The notes beneath the pieces are model-generated. The model was given only the letters and a program-made list of their open reading frames with translations. It was not told the origin of the DNA and did not search any database. DNA of 64,000 nucleotides, from positions 1 to 64,000 of the forward strand of contig CAMLDW010000005.1 in the NCBI GenBank assembly GCA_946479035.1. The letters are read 5' to 3'. Both the position numbers and the translations under genes were made by a program. Positions 1 to 7,333 of this stretch are shown here, one piece after another. Source of the stretch: an uncultured Chthonomonadaceae bacterium (GTDB lineage: Bacteria > Armatimonadota > Fimbriimonadia > Fimbriimonadales > Fimbriimonadaceae). The stretch's first letter is position 1; every line of letters starts with the position of its first letter.

Positions 1-70
1 TGCGCCAAACTGGGCCGAAGCCCTGAACCCCGGGGCGGTCAGAAACGTTGGACTAAGGAAGGGCAACTAG
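1..70 (+). CDS. Possible C-terminal tail of an upstream gene (partial)
   Basis: One frame is open from the window edge to a TAG at 68-70 and would encode a short tail ending in GLRKGN. It stops 4 bp before the next ATG, a spacing typical of translationally coupled genes. There is too little sequence to recognise a family, and another frame is also open here, so this is a guess based on position only. Confidence 0.25.
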   Translation, partial: APNWAEALNPGAVRNVGLRKGN

Positions 71-74
71 CACG

Positions 75-686
75 ATGGTGATCGGCGGCGTCAATCGGAT
101 CGGCCCCATGCTCAAATGGGGCTTTTCGGGCCTGTTCGCGGGCGTGGTCGCAGGCGCGGCGACGTACGTCTACCGCGCACCCGGCTTTCCCGACCACCCG
201 AGCGCAGACGCGGCCAAGTTCGGCGGGGCCGTGGGCGGCGCGTTCGGGCTGATCGGCGGCCTGCTCGTCGTGTTCATGATGATCCTCTTCGACCGCATGC
301 GCTACGACATCCAAAAGCGCAGCGCGGCGGAGCGAAAGGACCCGACCGTCGTACCGCAGCTCTACCAGGACGTGTCCGACGGCTATGTGACCGACGCGTG
401 GCACGCGATCGGGCTGCTCGCCGACTACAGCGACGGCGAGATTACCCGCACGATGCTCGAGTGCCTGGAGTCGCGCCTGCAGAACCTGGACATCTACTCG
501 GCCGACACGGGCGCGCTCGTGCGCCACGCCGTGAAGTCCATCATCCGCACCAAGAGCATGGATAGCTTCGAGGCGCTCAAGCCCTACGCGCGCGACTTCG
601 AGTCAAAGCTCGGCGTCGAGGTGCGGCGGCTCAAGCGGGACTTGAAGGAGCTCAACCGGATGCCCTCCGCTGACCGGCGCTCGTAG
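75..686 (+). CDS. Membrane protein of unknown function, 203 aa
   Basis: Two hydrophobic glycine-rich segments (about residues 13-33 and 48-72) precede a cytoplasmic-looking, charged alpha-helical region with many Arg/Lys/Glu residues (about 75-203). I recognise no family. The first segment contains a run of Gly/Ala typical of close helix packing. The gene may be coupled to an upstream gene ending at about 70 and converges on the DAHP synthase gene, whose stop lies 5 bp away. The ATG at 75 is the first start in frame; there is an AAGGAAGG-like stretch upstream, but its spacing is long. Confidence 0.7.
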   Translation: MVIGGVNRIGPMLKWGFSGLFAGVVAGAATYVYRAPGFPDHPSADAAKFGGAVGGAFGLIGGLLVVFMMILFDRMRYDIQKRSAAERKDPTVVPQLYQDVSDGYVTDAWHAIGLLADYSDGEITRTMLECLESRLQNLDIYSADTGALVRHAVKSIIRTKSMDSFEALKPYARDFESKLGVEVRRLKRDLKELNRMPSADRRS

Positions 687-690
687 GGTC

Positions 691-1734
691 TTACTTCGCT
701 TCGGCGGCAGCTTGTGAAAGCTGGCCGAGCACGTCCGCCGTCTCCTCGATCCCGATGCAGGCGTCGGTGATGCTCTGGCCGTAGGTCTTCGCAGCGTCCT
801 GCCGCCCTGCGACGAGGTTGCTCTCCAGCATCACGCCGAAGACGTGCGGCGAGCCGCCGGAGACCTGGCACGCGACGTCGTGCGCGACCTTCGCCTGGCG
901 CGTGTGGTCCTTTTCGCTGTTGCCGTGGCTGCAGTCCACCATCAGCCGCGAGGGAAGACCCGCTTTCTGAAGCAGAGTGGCCGCCTCAAGCACGTGCGCA
1001 CCATCGAAGTTCGGCCCGCTCTTGGCGCCGCCGCGCAGGATGACGTGGGTGTGTTCGTTGCCGGTGGACTGGCTGATCGCCGCCACGCCCTGCTTGGTCA
1101 CCGAAGGGAACCAGTGCGGCTGCGCCGCAGCGATGAGCGCGTCCACGGCGGGCTGCACGCTACCGTCGGTCGCGTTCTTGAAGCCTACGGGCATCGAGAG
1201 TCCGCTGGCGAGCTGGCGATGGATCTGGCTCTCGGTCGTGCGCGCGCCGATCGCGCCCCAGGCGACGAGGTCCGCGATGTGCTGCGGCACGGTCGTGTCG
1301 AGGAACTCACAGCCGACCGGCAGGCCCGCCTCATTGATCTGCAGCAGCAGGCGCCGCGCGACGCGAAGGCCCTTGTTGACGTGAAACGACTCGTCGAGGT
1401 CGGGGTCGTTGATCAGCCCCTTCCAACCGACGCGGGTGCGCGGCTTTTCGAAGTAGGCGCGCATGACCACGACCAGGCTCTCTTGGTGCTCGTCGGCGAT
1501 CTGCTTGAGCCGCTGCGCGTAGTCGAGCGCGGCGGCGGGGTCGTGGATCGAGCACGGCCCGACGACGCACACCAGTTTCTTGCTCTGCCCGGTGAGCGCC
1601 TGCACGACCTCGTCGCGGCCGCGCACGACGGACTGCAGCGCCAGCTCGGAGGCCGGTATTTCCTCCAGCAGGATCGCGGGCGGCACGAGGGGCCGGACCT
1701 CGCGGATGCGCAGATCGTCGGTTCGGTGGGTCAC
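691..1734 (-). CDS. aroG: 3-deoxy-7-phosphoheptulonate (DAHP) synthase, type I
   Basis: Condenses phosphoenolpyruvate and erythrose 4-phosphate, the first step of the shikimate pathway to aromatic amino acids, in the cytoplasm. The 347 aa length and motifs fit the AroF/G/H class: VGPCSIHD at residues 58-65, FEKPRTRVGWKG at 95-106, then GARTTESQ, GFKNATDG, VTKQG, HVILRGG, MVDCSHGNS and the terminal GVMLESNLVAG. These carry the PEP, metal and sugar-phosphate ligands known for the family. Which isozyme (and which feedback amino acid) cannot be told from sequence alone. Start is a GTG; a weak TGAAAT-like box lies about 8 nt upstream. It stands alone, not in an aromatic operon. Confidence 0.95.
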   Translation of the reverse strand: MTHRTDDLRIREVRPLVPPAILLEEIPASELALQSVVRGRDEVVQALTGQSKKLVCVVGPCSIHDPAAALDYAQRLKQIADEHQESLVVVMRAYFEKPRTRVGWKGLINDPDLDESFHVNKGLRVARRLLLQINEAGLPVGCEFLDTTVPQHIADLVAWGAIGARTTESQIHRQLASGLSMPVGFKNATDGSVQPAVDALIAAAQPHWFPSVTKQGVAAISQSTGNEHTHVILRGGAKSGPNFDGAHVLEAATLLQKAGLPSRLMVDCSHGNSEKDHTRQAKVAHDVACQVSGGSPHVFGVMLESNLVAGRQDAAKTYGQSITDACIGIEETADVLGQLSQAAAEAK

Positions 1735-1773
1735 TTGAACCTATTTCAGCACATCTCGGGCCAGAGCGCCTGA

Positions 1774-1815
1774 GCCCCCTCTCCCTTCCAGGGGAGTGGG
1801 GGCGGGGGTGAGGGG
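1774..1815. repeat. CCCCTCTCC-type palindromic repeat, copy A
   Basis: Starts GCCCCCTCTCCC and continues through GGGGAGTGGG to GGGGGTGAGGGG. It is the longest form of a dispersed element seen seven times in the window; the GTGAGGGG tail is matched on the other strand by CCCTCACC in the 47.9 kb copy. It lies in the space between the divergent aroG and ferredoxin genes. Confidence 0.8.
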
Positions 1816-1830
1816 CACTTGTCGCGGTGC

Positions 1831-1836
1831 GATAAT
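1831..1836 (+). promoter_or_regulatory. Putative leaderless -10 box for the ferredoxin gene
   Basis: GATAAT followed by 6 nt and then the GTG start at 1843. There is no Shine-Dalgarno-like sequence, so transcription would begin at or next to the start codon. Confidence 0.55.
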
Positions 1837-1842
1837 TGAGCC

Positions 1843-2058
1843 GTGCCTATCGAGAGCCGCAAGTACTCCAACGGCGAGGTCACGATCCTCTGGCGGCCGA
1901 AGCTGTGCGTGCACTGCGGCAACTGCGCGCGGGGTCTGCCTCGGGTGTTCCGGCCGGGCCAGAGACCGTGGGTGAGGCTGGAAAACGCGACCTCCCAAGA
2001 GATCGTGGAGCAGGTCGCCCAGTGCCCGAGCAGGGCGCTAAGCATCGTAGAGGACTAG
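1843..2058 (+). CDS. Divergent 4Fe-4S mono-cluster ferredoxin-like protein (YjdI type)
   Basis: A 71 aa protein with C22-x2-C25-x2-C28 and C61-Pro, the ligand pattern of the single 4Fe-4S cluster ferredoxins of the Fer4_19/YjdI family. It is probably a small soluble electron carrier; its partner is unknown. The GTG start is chosen because it begins the conserved core and sits 6 nt after a GATAAT box. Its stop TAG is shared with the convergent aminopeptidase gene: the four bases CTAG at 2055-2058 read as TAG on both strands. Confidence 0.85.
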   Translation: MPIESRKYSNGEVTILWRPKLCVHCGNCARGLPRVFRPGQRPWVRLENATSQEIVEQVAQCPSRALSIVED

Positions 2059-2897
2059 GTGTTGTTCGCGGCCCCGGTGCCGGCGGCGGCCATTGCGCGG
2101 CGCGAGGCGACGTGCGCAGTGGGCCAGTCGGGCACGGCGCACTCGACCGTATATGCGTCGAGCCGCACCCACTCCAAGAGCTGGCACGCGACGTCGCACT
2201 CCTCCGAGCGATTGAACTCGATCTTGACCGTCACCGGCGTCTCCGGCGCCCAGGTGCGCGCGCCAGAGACGTTCGCCACCGCCTCCTTCGCTGCCTGCTC
2301 GATCCTAGGGCCAGTCTCTGAAGGGTGCAGGAGCCGGCCCATGTAGCGGCCGATCCCCTGCTTGGTCACGGCCGTGCGCACCCACGGCATCAGCGCGGCG
2401 GCCTCGTCGCAACCGGCCTGGTCGCTGCTCACCATCACGAGCGGTATGCCGATCACCCCCGCGGCGGCGGCGCTCATCGCGATCTCGCCCGCCGGCATTC
2501 CGTTGATCCAGTACCGGTGCACGTTGCCGCTGATCGTGTGCTCCATCACGCCCATCGCCGTGCCCGCCATCGCGTGGTAGCCCACGAGCATCGCGCAGTC
2601 GAACCCGCCGTCCACGCCCTCCATCATCCCGAGCGCCCCGCTGCCGGAGCCGGAAAGCAGCTCCGTGTTCGGCTCGAGCTCTTCGACCAAAAGGTTTTTT
2701 CCGCCACCGTGGCTGTCCTTGACGAACACGCGCTCAGCGCCGGCGCCGCGAGCGCCGCGAACGGCGGCATTGACGTCGTGGGTCATCATGCGCCGCGCGT
2801 GCGGCCAGTCATAGTGGTTGGAGCTCGGCGCGCCAGCCTGACCCCAGGTCACTGTGCCGGTCGTGCCCTCGATGTCGGCAGAGATGTACACGCGCAT
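2055..2897 (-). CDS. dppA: D-aminopeptidase, peptidase family M55 (DppA-like)
   Basis: Zinc-dependent aminopeptidase that removes N-terminal D-residues, as known for Bacillus DppA. Residues 7-11 (ADIEG) carry the metal ligands D8 and E10; DSHG at 61-64, GYHA with H108, and EHT at 119-121 complete the family pattern. At 280 aa it is full length. No dipeptide ABC transporter is adjacent, so a role in recycling D-Ala-containing peptides from peptidoglycan is inference. The ATG start is supported by a TACACT box 7 nt upstream and a typical MRVYISAD N-terminus. Confidence 0.92.
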   Translation of the reverse strand: MRVYISADIEGTTGTVTWGQAGAPSSNHYDWPHARRMMTHDVNAAVRGARGAGAERVFVKDSHGGGKNLLVEELEPNTELLSGSGSGALGMMEGVDGGFDCAMLVGYHAMAGTAMGVMEHTISGNVHRYWINGMPAGEIAMSAAAAGVIGIPLVMVSSDQAGCDEAAALMPWVRTAVTKQGIGRYMGRLLHPSETGPRIEQAAKEAVANVSGARTWAPETPVTVKIEFNRSEECDVACQLLEWVRLDAYTVECAVPDWPTAHVASRRAMAAAGTGAANNT

Positions 2898-2904
2898 GCA
2901 CGCG

Positions 2905-2910
2905 AGTGTA
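2905..2910 (-). promoter_or_regulatory. Putative leaderless -10 box for dppA
   Basis: On the minus strand TACACT is followed by 7 nt (CGCGTGC) and the ATG at 2897; no ribosome binding site is visible. Confidence 0.6.
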
Positions 2911-2986
2911 CTGTGGGGGGCCTAAGTTCCGGGCCCGTCATCGTCGGCTGCGTCGAAGGCCCGCGGCCACGGAGCCTAGGTGCGCG

Positions 2987-3172
2987 TCAGAGGTCGCTGT
3001 TCTCTTGCTCGAACTTGCCCTTCTTTTCCGAGATGTCTTTGGCCTGGTCCTTCGTTCGCATTCCGGCCTGGAAGGCGTTCTTGCCCTCCGTGGTTGCGTT
3101 GTCGATGGTGCCGCAGCCGGCCAAGCCGAGCAGCATGCAGGCGAGCGCGACGAGAAGTGCGGACTTTGCCAT
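2987..3172 (-). CDS. Small lipoprotein, 61 aa
   Basis: Begins MAKSALLVALACMLLGLAGCGT, a signal peptide ending in the lipobox LAGC, followed by about 40 polar residues rich in Lys, Glu and Asn. This resembles small entericidin-like or other short envelope lipoproteins, but I cannot name a family. The start at 3172 is preferred over an in-frame upstream ATG because GGAGGA stands 5 nt before it and the signal peptide begins there. It follows the next membrane protein gene by 17 bp, likely one transcript. Confidence 0.75.
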   Translation of the reverse strand: MAKSALLVALACMLLGLAGCGTIDNATTEGKNAFQAGMRTKDQAKDISEKKGKFEQENSDL

Positions 3173-3189
3173 GGGGTTCCTCCGGGGCT

Positions 3190-3654
3190 CTAACGGACTT
3201 GTTCCACGTTCTGTGGCAGGAGCTGGAACCTCTCGATCCGCCACTCGTTCAGGGCTAGGCTGCGCCGGGCGGCGGTGAGGTCGAGCCGAACCGTCCCCCT
3301 CTCAAACCTCACAAGGCACTCGAGGTCTACGAACTGCCAGACCTCGTCGCCGCGCTCGCCCACGCTCGAGCGCAGGACCTTGAACCCGCCGTTCTCCCCG
3401 TACGGCCCGAGCCGGTCCATCTCCGCATCGAACTTCTCCCTCGATAGCTCTTTCTTGAGCGTCAGAGTGGCCAAGAACTGAAGGGAGCCATAGTCGCGCT
3501 TTTGCAGGATCGGCACCACGTCGCTCTCGGCAAAGTGAAGTGCGGAGGCGCGGATCGCTCCGTGCGCGTGGAAGTAGACGAAAAGCATCCCCGCGAGTGG
3601 CAGGCCCAGGAAAAAGAGCAAGATGGCGGTGACGGCCAGGCGCCTTCTCAGCAC
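3190..3654 (-). CDS. Membrane-anchored protein of unknown function, 154 aa
   Basis: One N-terminal transmembrane helix (about residues 7-28) is followed by a soluble domain of about 120 residues with alternating hydrophobic strands. It looks like a single-pass protein with an exported domain, somewhat like the DUF4864 or SnoaL-like folds, but I do not recognise it with confidence. Start is GTG, 5 nt after a CATAAT box. It is the first gene of a likely pair with the small lipoprotein. Confidence 0.7.
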   Translation of the reverse strand: MLRRRLAVTAILLFFLGLPLAGMLFVYFHAHGAIRASALHFAESDVVPILQKRDYGSLQFLATLTLKKELSREKFDAEMDRLGPYGENGGFKVLRSSVGERGDEVWQFVDLECLVRFERGTVRLDLTAARRSLALNEWRIERFQLLPQNVEQVR

Positions 3655-3659
3655 GGCCC

Positions 3660-3665
3660 ATTATG
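3660..3665 (-). promoter_or_regulatory. Putative leaderless -10 box for the 154 aa membrane protein
   Basis: CATAAT on the minus strand, 5 nt before the GTG start at 3654. Confidence 0.5.
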
Positions 3666-3668
3666 CGT

Positions 3669-4208
3669 CTACTTGGGCCCGACGATCTGCCACAGGATCG
3701 ACTGGAAGAACCAGAACGCGACGGCGAGAACGAGCTTGACGAGCAAGGCGCGCCAGCCCGCTAGCCTGACGACGGGAGCCTTGAAGAGCAAGTAGGTGCC
3801 GAACACCTGCGCTCCCACCATCCCCACGTTGTTCACGGGCCTGAACGGCAGCTGCGGCAGGATGAATACGGCACCGGTGGCGAGCTTGGTCGCATACACG
3901 ATCTCGACCCAGCAGAGCAGCAGGCCGAGCACGGCGACGACCGTCATTGCGCGCTCCGCGAGCCTCTTCCACGGGCTCGCCAGCCACAAGGCGGCAAAGA
4001 AGAACACGAGGCCGTCCAGACCGATTGCGAGCCGGTGGATCTGTGGCACCCAGGGCGAATCGAAGTAGTACGACGTGCCGGACTGCAAGAGCCCGAGCGC
4101 TTCCTGCGTCTGGATCTCGAGCGCGATCAAGATCGTGCTTGCGAACGCGACGATCCAGTCCGCAGCGCCAGGGCCGCGGTAGCTCGCGCGCTTTCCTGCG
4201 ACGCTCAC
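3669..4208 (-). CDS. Integral membrane protein of unknown function, 179 aa
   Basis: Four to five hydrophobic helices (about residues 17-33, 60-77, 86-106, 128-142 and 150-173) with short loops. No family is recognised. The GTG start overlaps the stop of the upstream oxidoreductase gene (GTGA, 4205-4208), so the two are translationally coupled. The coupling suggests, but does not show, a shared role. Confidence 0.75.
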   Translation of the reverse strand: MSVAGKRASYRGPGAADWIVAFASTILIALEIQTQEALGLLQSGTSYYFDSPWVPQIHRLAIGLDGLVFFFAALWLASPWKRLAERAMTVVAVLGLLLCWVEIVYATKLATGAVFILPQLPFRPVNNVGMVGAQVFGTYLLFKAPVVRLAGWRALLVKLVLAVAFWFFQSILWQIVGPK

Positions 4209-5287
4209 CGCGCCTCCGCGGGCATCGCCGCCGGCCGCTCGACCGGCTCGATCTCGACGTACTTGCCGTGGAACGGCGCGGCGTGAGCGGCGTGGAACAC
4301 CTGAAGGACGTGCCGCGCCAGCTTGCCACTCGCCCTTGGCTCGCGCCGCTCCCTGACGGCCTGCACTAGGTCGCGCACCCCTAGCCCGCGCGAGTTATCC
4401 GCAAAGGGGTGCGTCAGGGCTGCCTCCGACCACTCCTTCTGGCCTTTGGTCCGAATGAAGACCGGCCCGCCAAACCCGTTCGGGTCCGGTACGCGCATCG
4501 TGCCTTCAGAGCCGTACACCTCGATGTGCGGCAGGGTGTGGAACTGGACGTCGAAGCTTGTCGTAAGCTGCCCGACCGCACCGCTCGCGAACTCCAACAC
4601 CGTGACCAGATGCGTCGGGACGTCGACCGGGATCGTTTGGCCCCGCTTCGGTTCGCTGCTGATCGTGCGCGTGGGGAAGGACCTCTTGGCCGCTCCTGAA
4701 ACGCGCTTGACCGCCCCGAACAGCGTGACCAGGGCGGAGACGTAGTAGGGCCCCATGTCGAATAGCGGCCCGCCGCCCTTTTGGTAGTAGAACGCTGGGT
4801 CCGGGTGCCACCCCTCGTGGCCGGGGCACATCATGAACGCCTGCGCGGAGAGCGGCTCACCGATCGCGCCCTTGTCGATGAGCGCTCTACAGGTCTGAAT
4901 CCCCGCGCCGAGCACGGTGTCGGGGGCACAGCCCACCATCAACCTTTTGGTGGAAGCGGTCTCGAGCAGGTCGTCCGCCTCGCTCACGTCGATCGCAAGC
5001 GGCTTTTCGTTGTAGACGTGCTTTCCGGCGAGCAGCGCCCTCTTGGCGATCTCGTAGTGTGATCCGGGCGTCGTCAAGTTGAGCACGACTCCCACTCCTG
5101 GGTCGGTGAGGACGCCTTCGAGGTCGCTGGCCTTTGCGACCCCGTACTCGTCCGCCCTCGACCGAGCGCGCGCGAGATCCAGGTCGGCGACGGCGGCGAC
5201 CCGCGTCTCGGGGAAGCCGCCCAAGCTCTTGAGATAGATCGGCGCGATGTTGCCGCAGCCGACCACGCCGACGCCCATCGCTTCCAT
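4205..5287 (-). CDS. Gfo/Idh/MocA family oxidoreductase
   Basis: NAD(P)-dependent sugar or cyclitol dehydrogenase family. The N-terminal Rossmann fold starts MGVGVVGCGNIA, followed by the NEKPLA motif carrying the catalytic Lys and a C-terminal alpha/beta domain with GGGPLFDMGPYY, where family members place substrate-binding residues. Substrate unknown. An open frame continues upstream to 5662 but that part overlaps the J-domain gene and is not conserved-looking; the start is placed at ATG 5287, with ATG 5278 as an alternative. It is coupled to the downstream membrane protein by a 4 bp overlap. Confidence 0.88.
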   Translation of the reverse strand: MEAMGVGVVGCGNIAPIYLKSLGGFPETRVAAVADLDLARARSRADEYGVAKASDLEGVLTDPGVGVVLNLTTPGSHYEIAKRALLAGKHVYNEKPLAIDVSEADDLLETASTKRLMVGCAPDTVLGAGIQTCRALIDKGAIGEPLSAQAFMMCPGHEGWHPDPAFYYQKGGGPLFDMGPYYVSALVTLFGAVKRVSGAAKRSFPTRTISSEPKRGQTIPVDVPTHLVTVLEFASGAVGQLTTSFDVQFHTLPHIEVYGSEGTMRVPDPNGFGGPVFIRTKGQKEWSEAALTHPFADNSRGLGVRDLVQAVRERREPRASGKLARHVLQVFHAAHAAPFHGKYVEIEPVERPAAMPAEAR

Positions 5288-5355
5288 CCGAAGGATTCTG
5301 GCCCAACCCTGTTTGAACTCGCGGGCCTGGCCTGAACCCGGGCGAGACCGGCCCT

Positions 5356-5361
5356 CATAAT
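5356..5361 (+). promoter_or_regulatory. Putative leaderless -10 box for the J-domain/WD40 gene
   Basis: CATAAT followed by 7 nt and a TTG start at 5369. An in-frame stop upstream (5333-5335) and lack of any ATG make this TTG the only sensible start. Confidence 0.55.
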
Positions 5362-5368
5362 TGTAAGG

Positions 5369-6523
5369 TTGGCCAGTCTGTACCAGATTCTCGGCGTCAA
5401 GCCGCGAGCGTCGCTCGAGGAGGTGCGCAAGGCGTACCGCAAGCTGGCGCGCGAGTACCACCCGGACATCAACCCGAACCCGGTCGCGCACGAGCGGATG
5501 GCGCAGATCAACGCCGCGTTCGAAGTCCTCGGCGACCCGGTCCTCCGATCCGAGTACGACTCGCGCTTCGGCCGCTCGACTCTGGACGAGCCTGGCGCGA
5601 ACGACGCGGTCCACACGCCCGAGGCGGTCGTCGCCACGCTGCTCTACCGCCACCGCACACACAGGACTCCGGTCTATGGGGCGAGCTTCACGCCGTCCAA
5701 AGGGACGCTCGTCACGAGCAGCTTCGACAACGAGCTGGTCTGGTGGAGCCCGGACCTGAGCGGCCCGGAAAGCCGCCTAAGGCTAGAGGGCGGGGCGGTC
5801 AACTCGCTGAGGGCCGTGGACGAGGACACCGTAGTCGCGGCGGGAAGCAGCGAGCTGGCGATGTCGTGCTGGGTGGTCCGCAGCGGCCGGGTCGCCTCCT
5901 GGCGGCAGACGCCAAGGGCGTGGGTGACGACCATGGTGCCTTCACCAAACGGTGGGTACATCGCAGTCGGGTCCGTGGACAACGTGCTGCGCGTCGTCAC
6001 AGCCGAGCACGGCAGCACCGTCTTTAGTGACGGCGCGCACTCGCAGTCGGTAACGGCCGTCGGTTGGTCGGCGGACTCAAAGACGGTAGCCAGCGGTTCT
6101 GCCGACGCGACGGTCAAGCTCTGGGACGTCCGCAAGGCAGCACCATTTCTGACGTTGAACGAGGTCCGGTCAGCGGTCACCTCGGTGGCGTTCAGCCCCA
6201 ACGGGCGCTGGCTCGCGGTCGCGGCGGTCGACCTGTCCGTGCGCGTGTTCGACGCCCACAGCGGCAAGCTGAAACAGAAGTTCTTCGGCCACACCAAGCC
6301 GGTGGAGGCGATGGCGTTCCACCCTCACAACTGGCTGCTCGCTAGCGCGGGCCGGGACGGCACGATCGGGCTTTGGAGCATCCAGACGGGGGTCGGGCAC
6401 GGGCAGATCATGGCGTCGCACCAGCCGGTCTCGTGCGTCGCGTTCGACCCTCGCGGCGAGTACATGGCTGCGGGCGGGCTGGACAAGACTCTGCGGATAT
6501 GGGCGCTCAGGCTGCCCGGCTAG
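5369..6523 (+). CDS. J-domain protein fused to WD40 repeats
   Basis: Residues 3-64 form a J-domain with the HPD tripeptide at 31-33, which in DnaJ proteins stimulates the ATPase of DnaK. After a short linker, residues about 90-384 hold roughly six or seven WD40 repeats, seen as recurring [11 protein letters not shown] and [12 protein letters not shown] units, likely a beta-propeller. The fusion suggests a co-chaperone that brings propeller-bound clients to DnaK. It lacks the Gly/Phe and zinc-finger regions of true DnaJ. TTG start; its stop shares the four bases CTAG (6520-6523) with the stop of the convergent LON-domain gene. Confidence 0.9.
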   Translation: MASLYQILGVKPRASLEEVRKAYRKLAREYHPDINPNPVAHERMAQINAAFEVLGDPVLRSEYDSRFGRSTLDEPGANDAVHTPEAVVATLLYRHRTHRTPVYGASFTPSKGTLVTSSFDNELVWWSPDLSGPESRLRLEGGAVNSLRAVDEDTVVAAGSSELAMSCWVVRSGRVASWRQTPRAWVTTMVPSPNGGYIAVGSVDNVLRVVTAEHGSTVFSDGAHSQSVTAVGWSADSKTVASGSADATVKLWDVRKAAPFLTLNEVRSAVTSVAFSPNGRWLAVAAVDLSVRVFDAHSGKLKQKFFGHTKPVEAMAFHPHNWLLASAGRDGTIGLWSIQTGVGHGQIMASHQPVSCVAFDPRGEYMAAGGLDKTLRIWALRLPG

Positions 6524-7188
6524 TTGGGCGTGACCCACTCAGAGAGCATCGAGGCCGTCGCACGAAAGTTGCCCGAGGTGTGCACGTCGATGATCTGGCG
6601 CTGGAGCAGGGGGACGATCTCGGCCATCCGCTCGACCGTGTCCGTGGTCTCGAGCAGCCGCTGCTTGTCCAGGTTCTCGATCTTGAGCAGGTTCGCGACG
6701 ACGAACGAGAGCGCGGTCGGCTCGTTGGGAAGGCTGATCTGCTGGATCTTGAAGTCGTAGTGCCGCAGCTCGACCCTGATGTACTCCTCTACGCACTCCT
6801 TCAACCTAAAGGTCAGCGCGTCGACCCGCGGAGTGTCTTCGACTTCCAGCTCGATCAGCGGTTCGACCATCCCCACCAGGAACGGTCGCGACTCGTCCAT
6901 CTTGCGGACGCGGAAGCGGCGCTGGCCGTGCACCCGGACATCCATCGTCCCGTTCTCGAAAGTCTCGACCTGCGCGATGCGGACCGCCGTGCCGACGAGG
7001 TAGGGGTCGCCCGGGTCCTCCGGCTCTCCTGCGCGGCGCAGCACGATGCCGAACCCGAGGTCGTTCTGCACGCAGTACTGCACTAGCTGCTGGTCGCGCG
7101 GCTCGAACACGTGGATTTGGAGCTGCGCGTAGGGGAAAAGCACCGTGTTGAGGGGGAAGAGCGGCATCTCTTCCAGCGCGTCCGCCAT
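6520..7188 (-). CDS. LON substrate-binding domain protein (no protease domain)
   Basis: A 222 aa protein equal to the N-terminal domain of Lon: [21 protein letters not shown] at the start, [19 protein letters not shown] and GQRRFRV in the middle, then a helical part. It has neither the AAA+ nor the Ser-Lys protease domain of Lon. Such stand-alone LON-domain proteins are common but their role is unsettled; an adaptor or peptide-binding role is inference. Start supported by a perfect TATAAT box 6 nt upstream. Confidence 0.88.
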   Translation of the reverse strand: MADALEEMPLFPLNTVLFPYAQLQIHVFEPRDQQLVQYCVQNDLGFGIVLRRAGEPEDPGDPYLVGTAVRIAQVETFENGTMDVRVHGQRRFRVRKMDESRPFLVGMVEPLIELEVEDTPRVDALTFRLKECVEEYIRVELRHYDFKIQQISLPNEPTALSFVVANLLKIENLDKQRLLETTDTVERMAEIVPLLQRQIIDVHTSGNFRATASMLSEWVTPN

Positions 7189-7194
7189 GCCCGC

Positions 7195-7200
7195 ATTATA
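7195..7200 (-). promoter_or_regulatory. Leaderless -10 box (perfect TATAAT) for the LON-domain gene
   Basis: TATAAT on the minus strand, then GCGGGC and the ATG at 7188. This is the clearest example of the window-wide pattern. Confidence 0.7.
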
Positions 7201-7278
7201 GACGGGCCAGGCTCAAACCGGCGTGGTACGGCCCTCTGATGTGCCCAATTGCAAGGGCCCGATGGAACACCGCAAAGG

Positions 7279-7284
7279 TATCCT
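7279..7284 (+). promoter_or_regulatory. Putative -10 box for the histidine kinase gene (leadered)
   Basis: TATCCT about 50 nt before the ATG at 7334. Unlike most genes here this would give a leader of about 40 nt, with GGTGG near the start as a weak ribosome binding site. Confidence 0.35.
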
Positions 7285-7333
7285 GGGGACTCCTTTTTGT
7301 AGATGCGGCCGAGGCCGCTTGGTGGACTTACGG

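Noticed and set aside
2325..3278. 317 aa plus-strand frame across dppA and the small lipoprotein
   Set aside because: Covers three well-supported minus-strand genes and has no recognisable motif.
5288..5662. Upstream extension of the Gfo/Idh oxidoreductase
   Set aside because: Overlaps the J-domain coding region on the other strand and looks like its shadow; the Rossmann N-terminus starts at 5287 or 5278.
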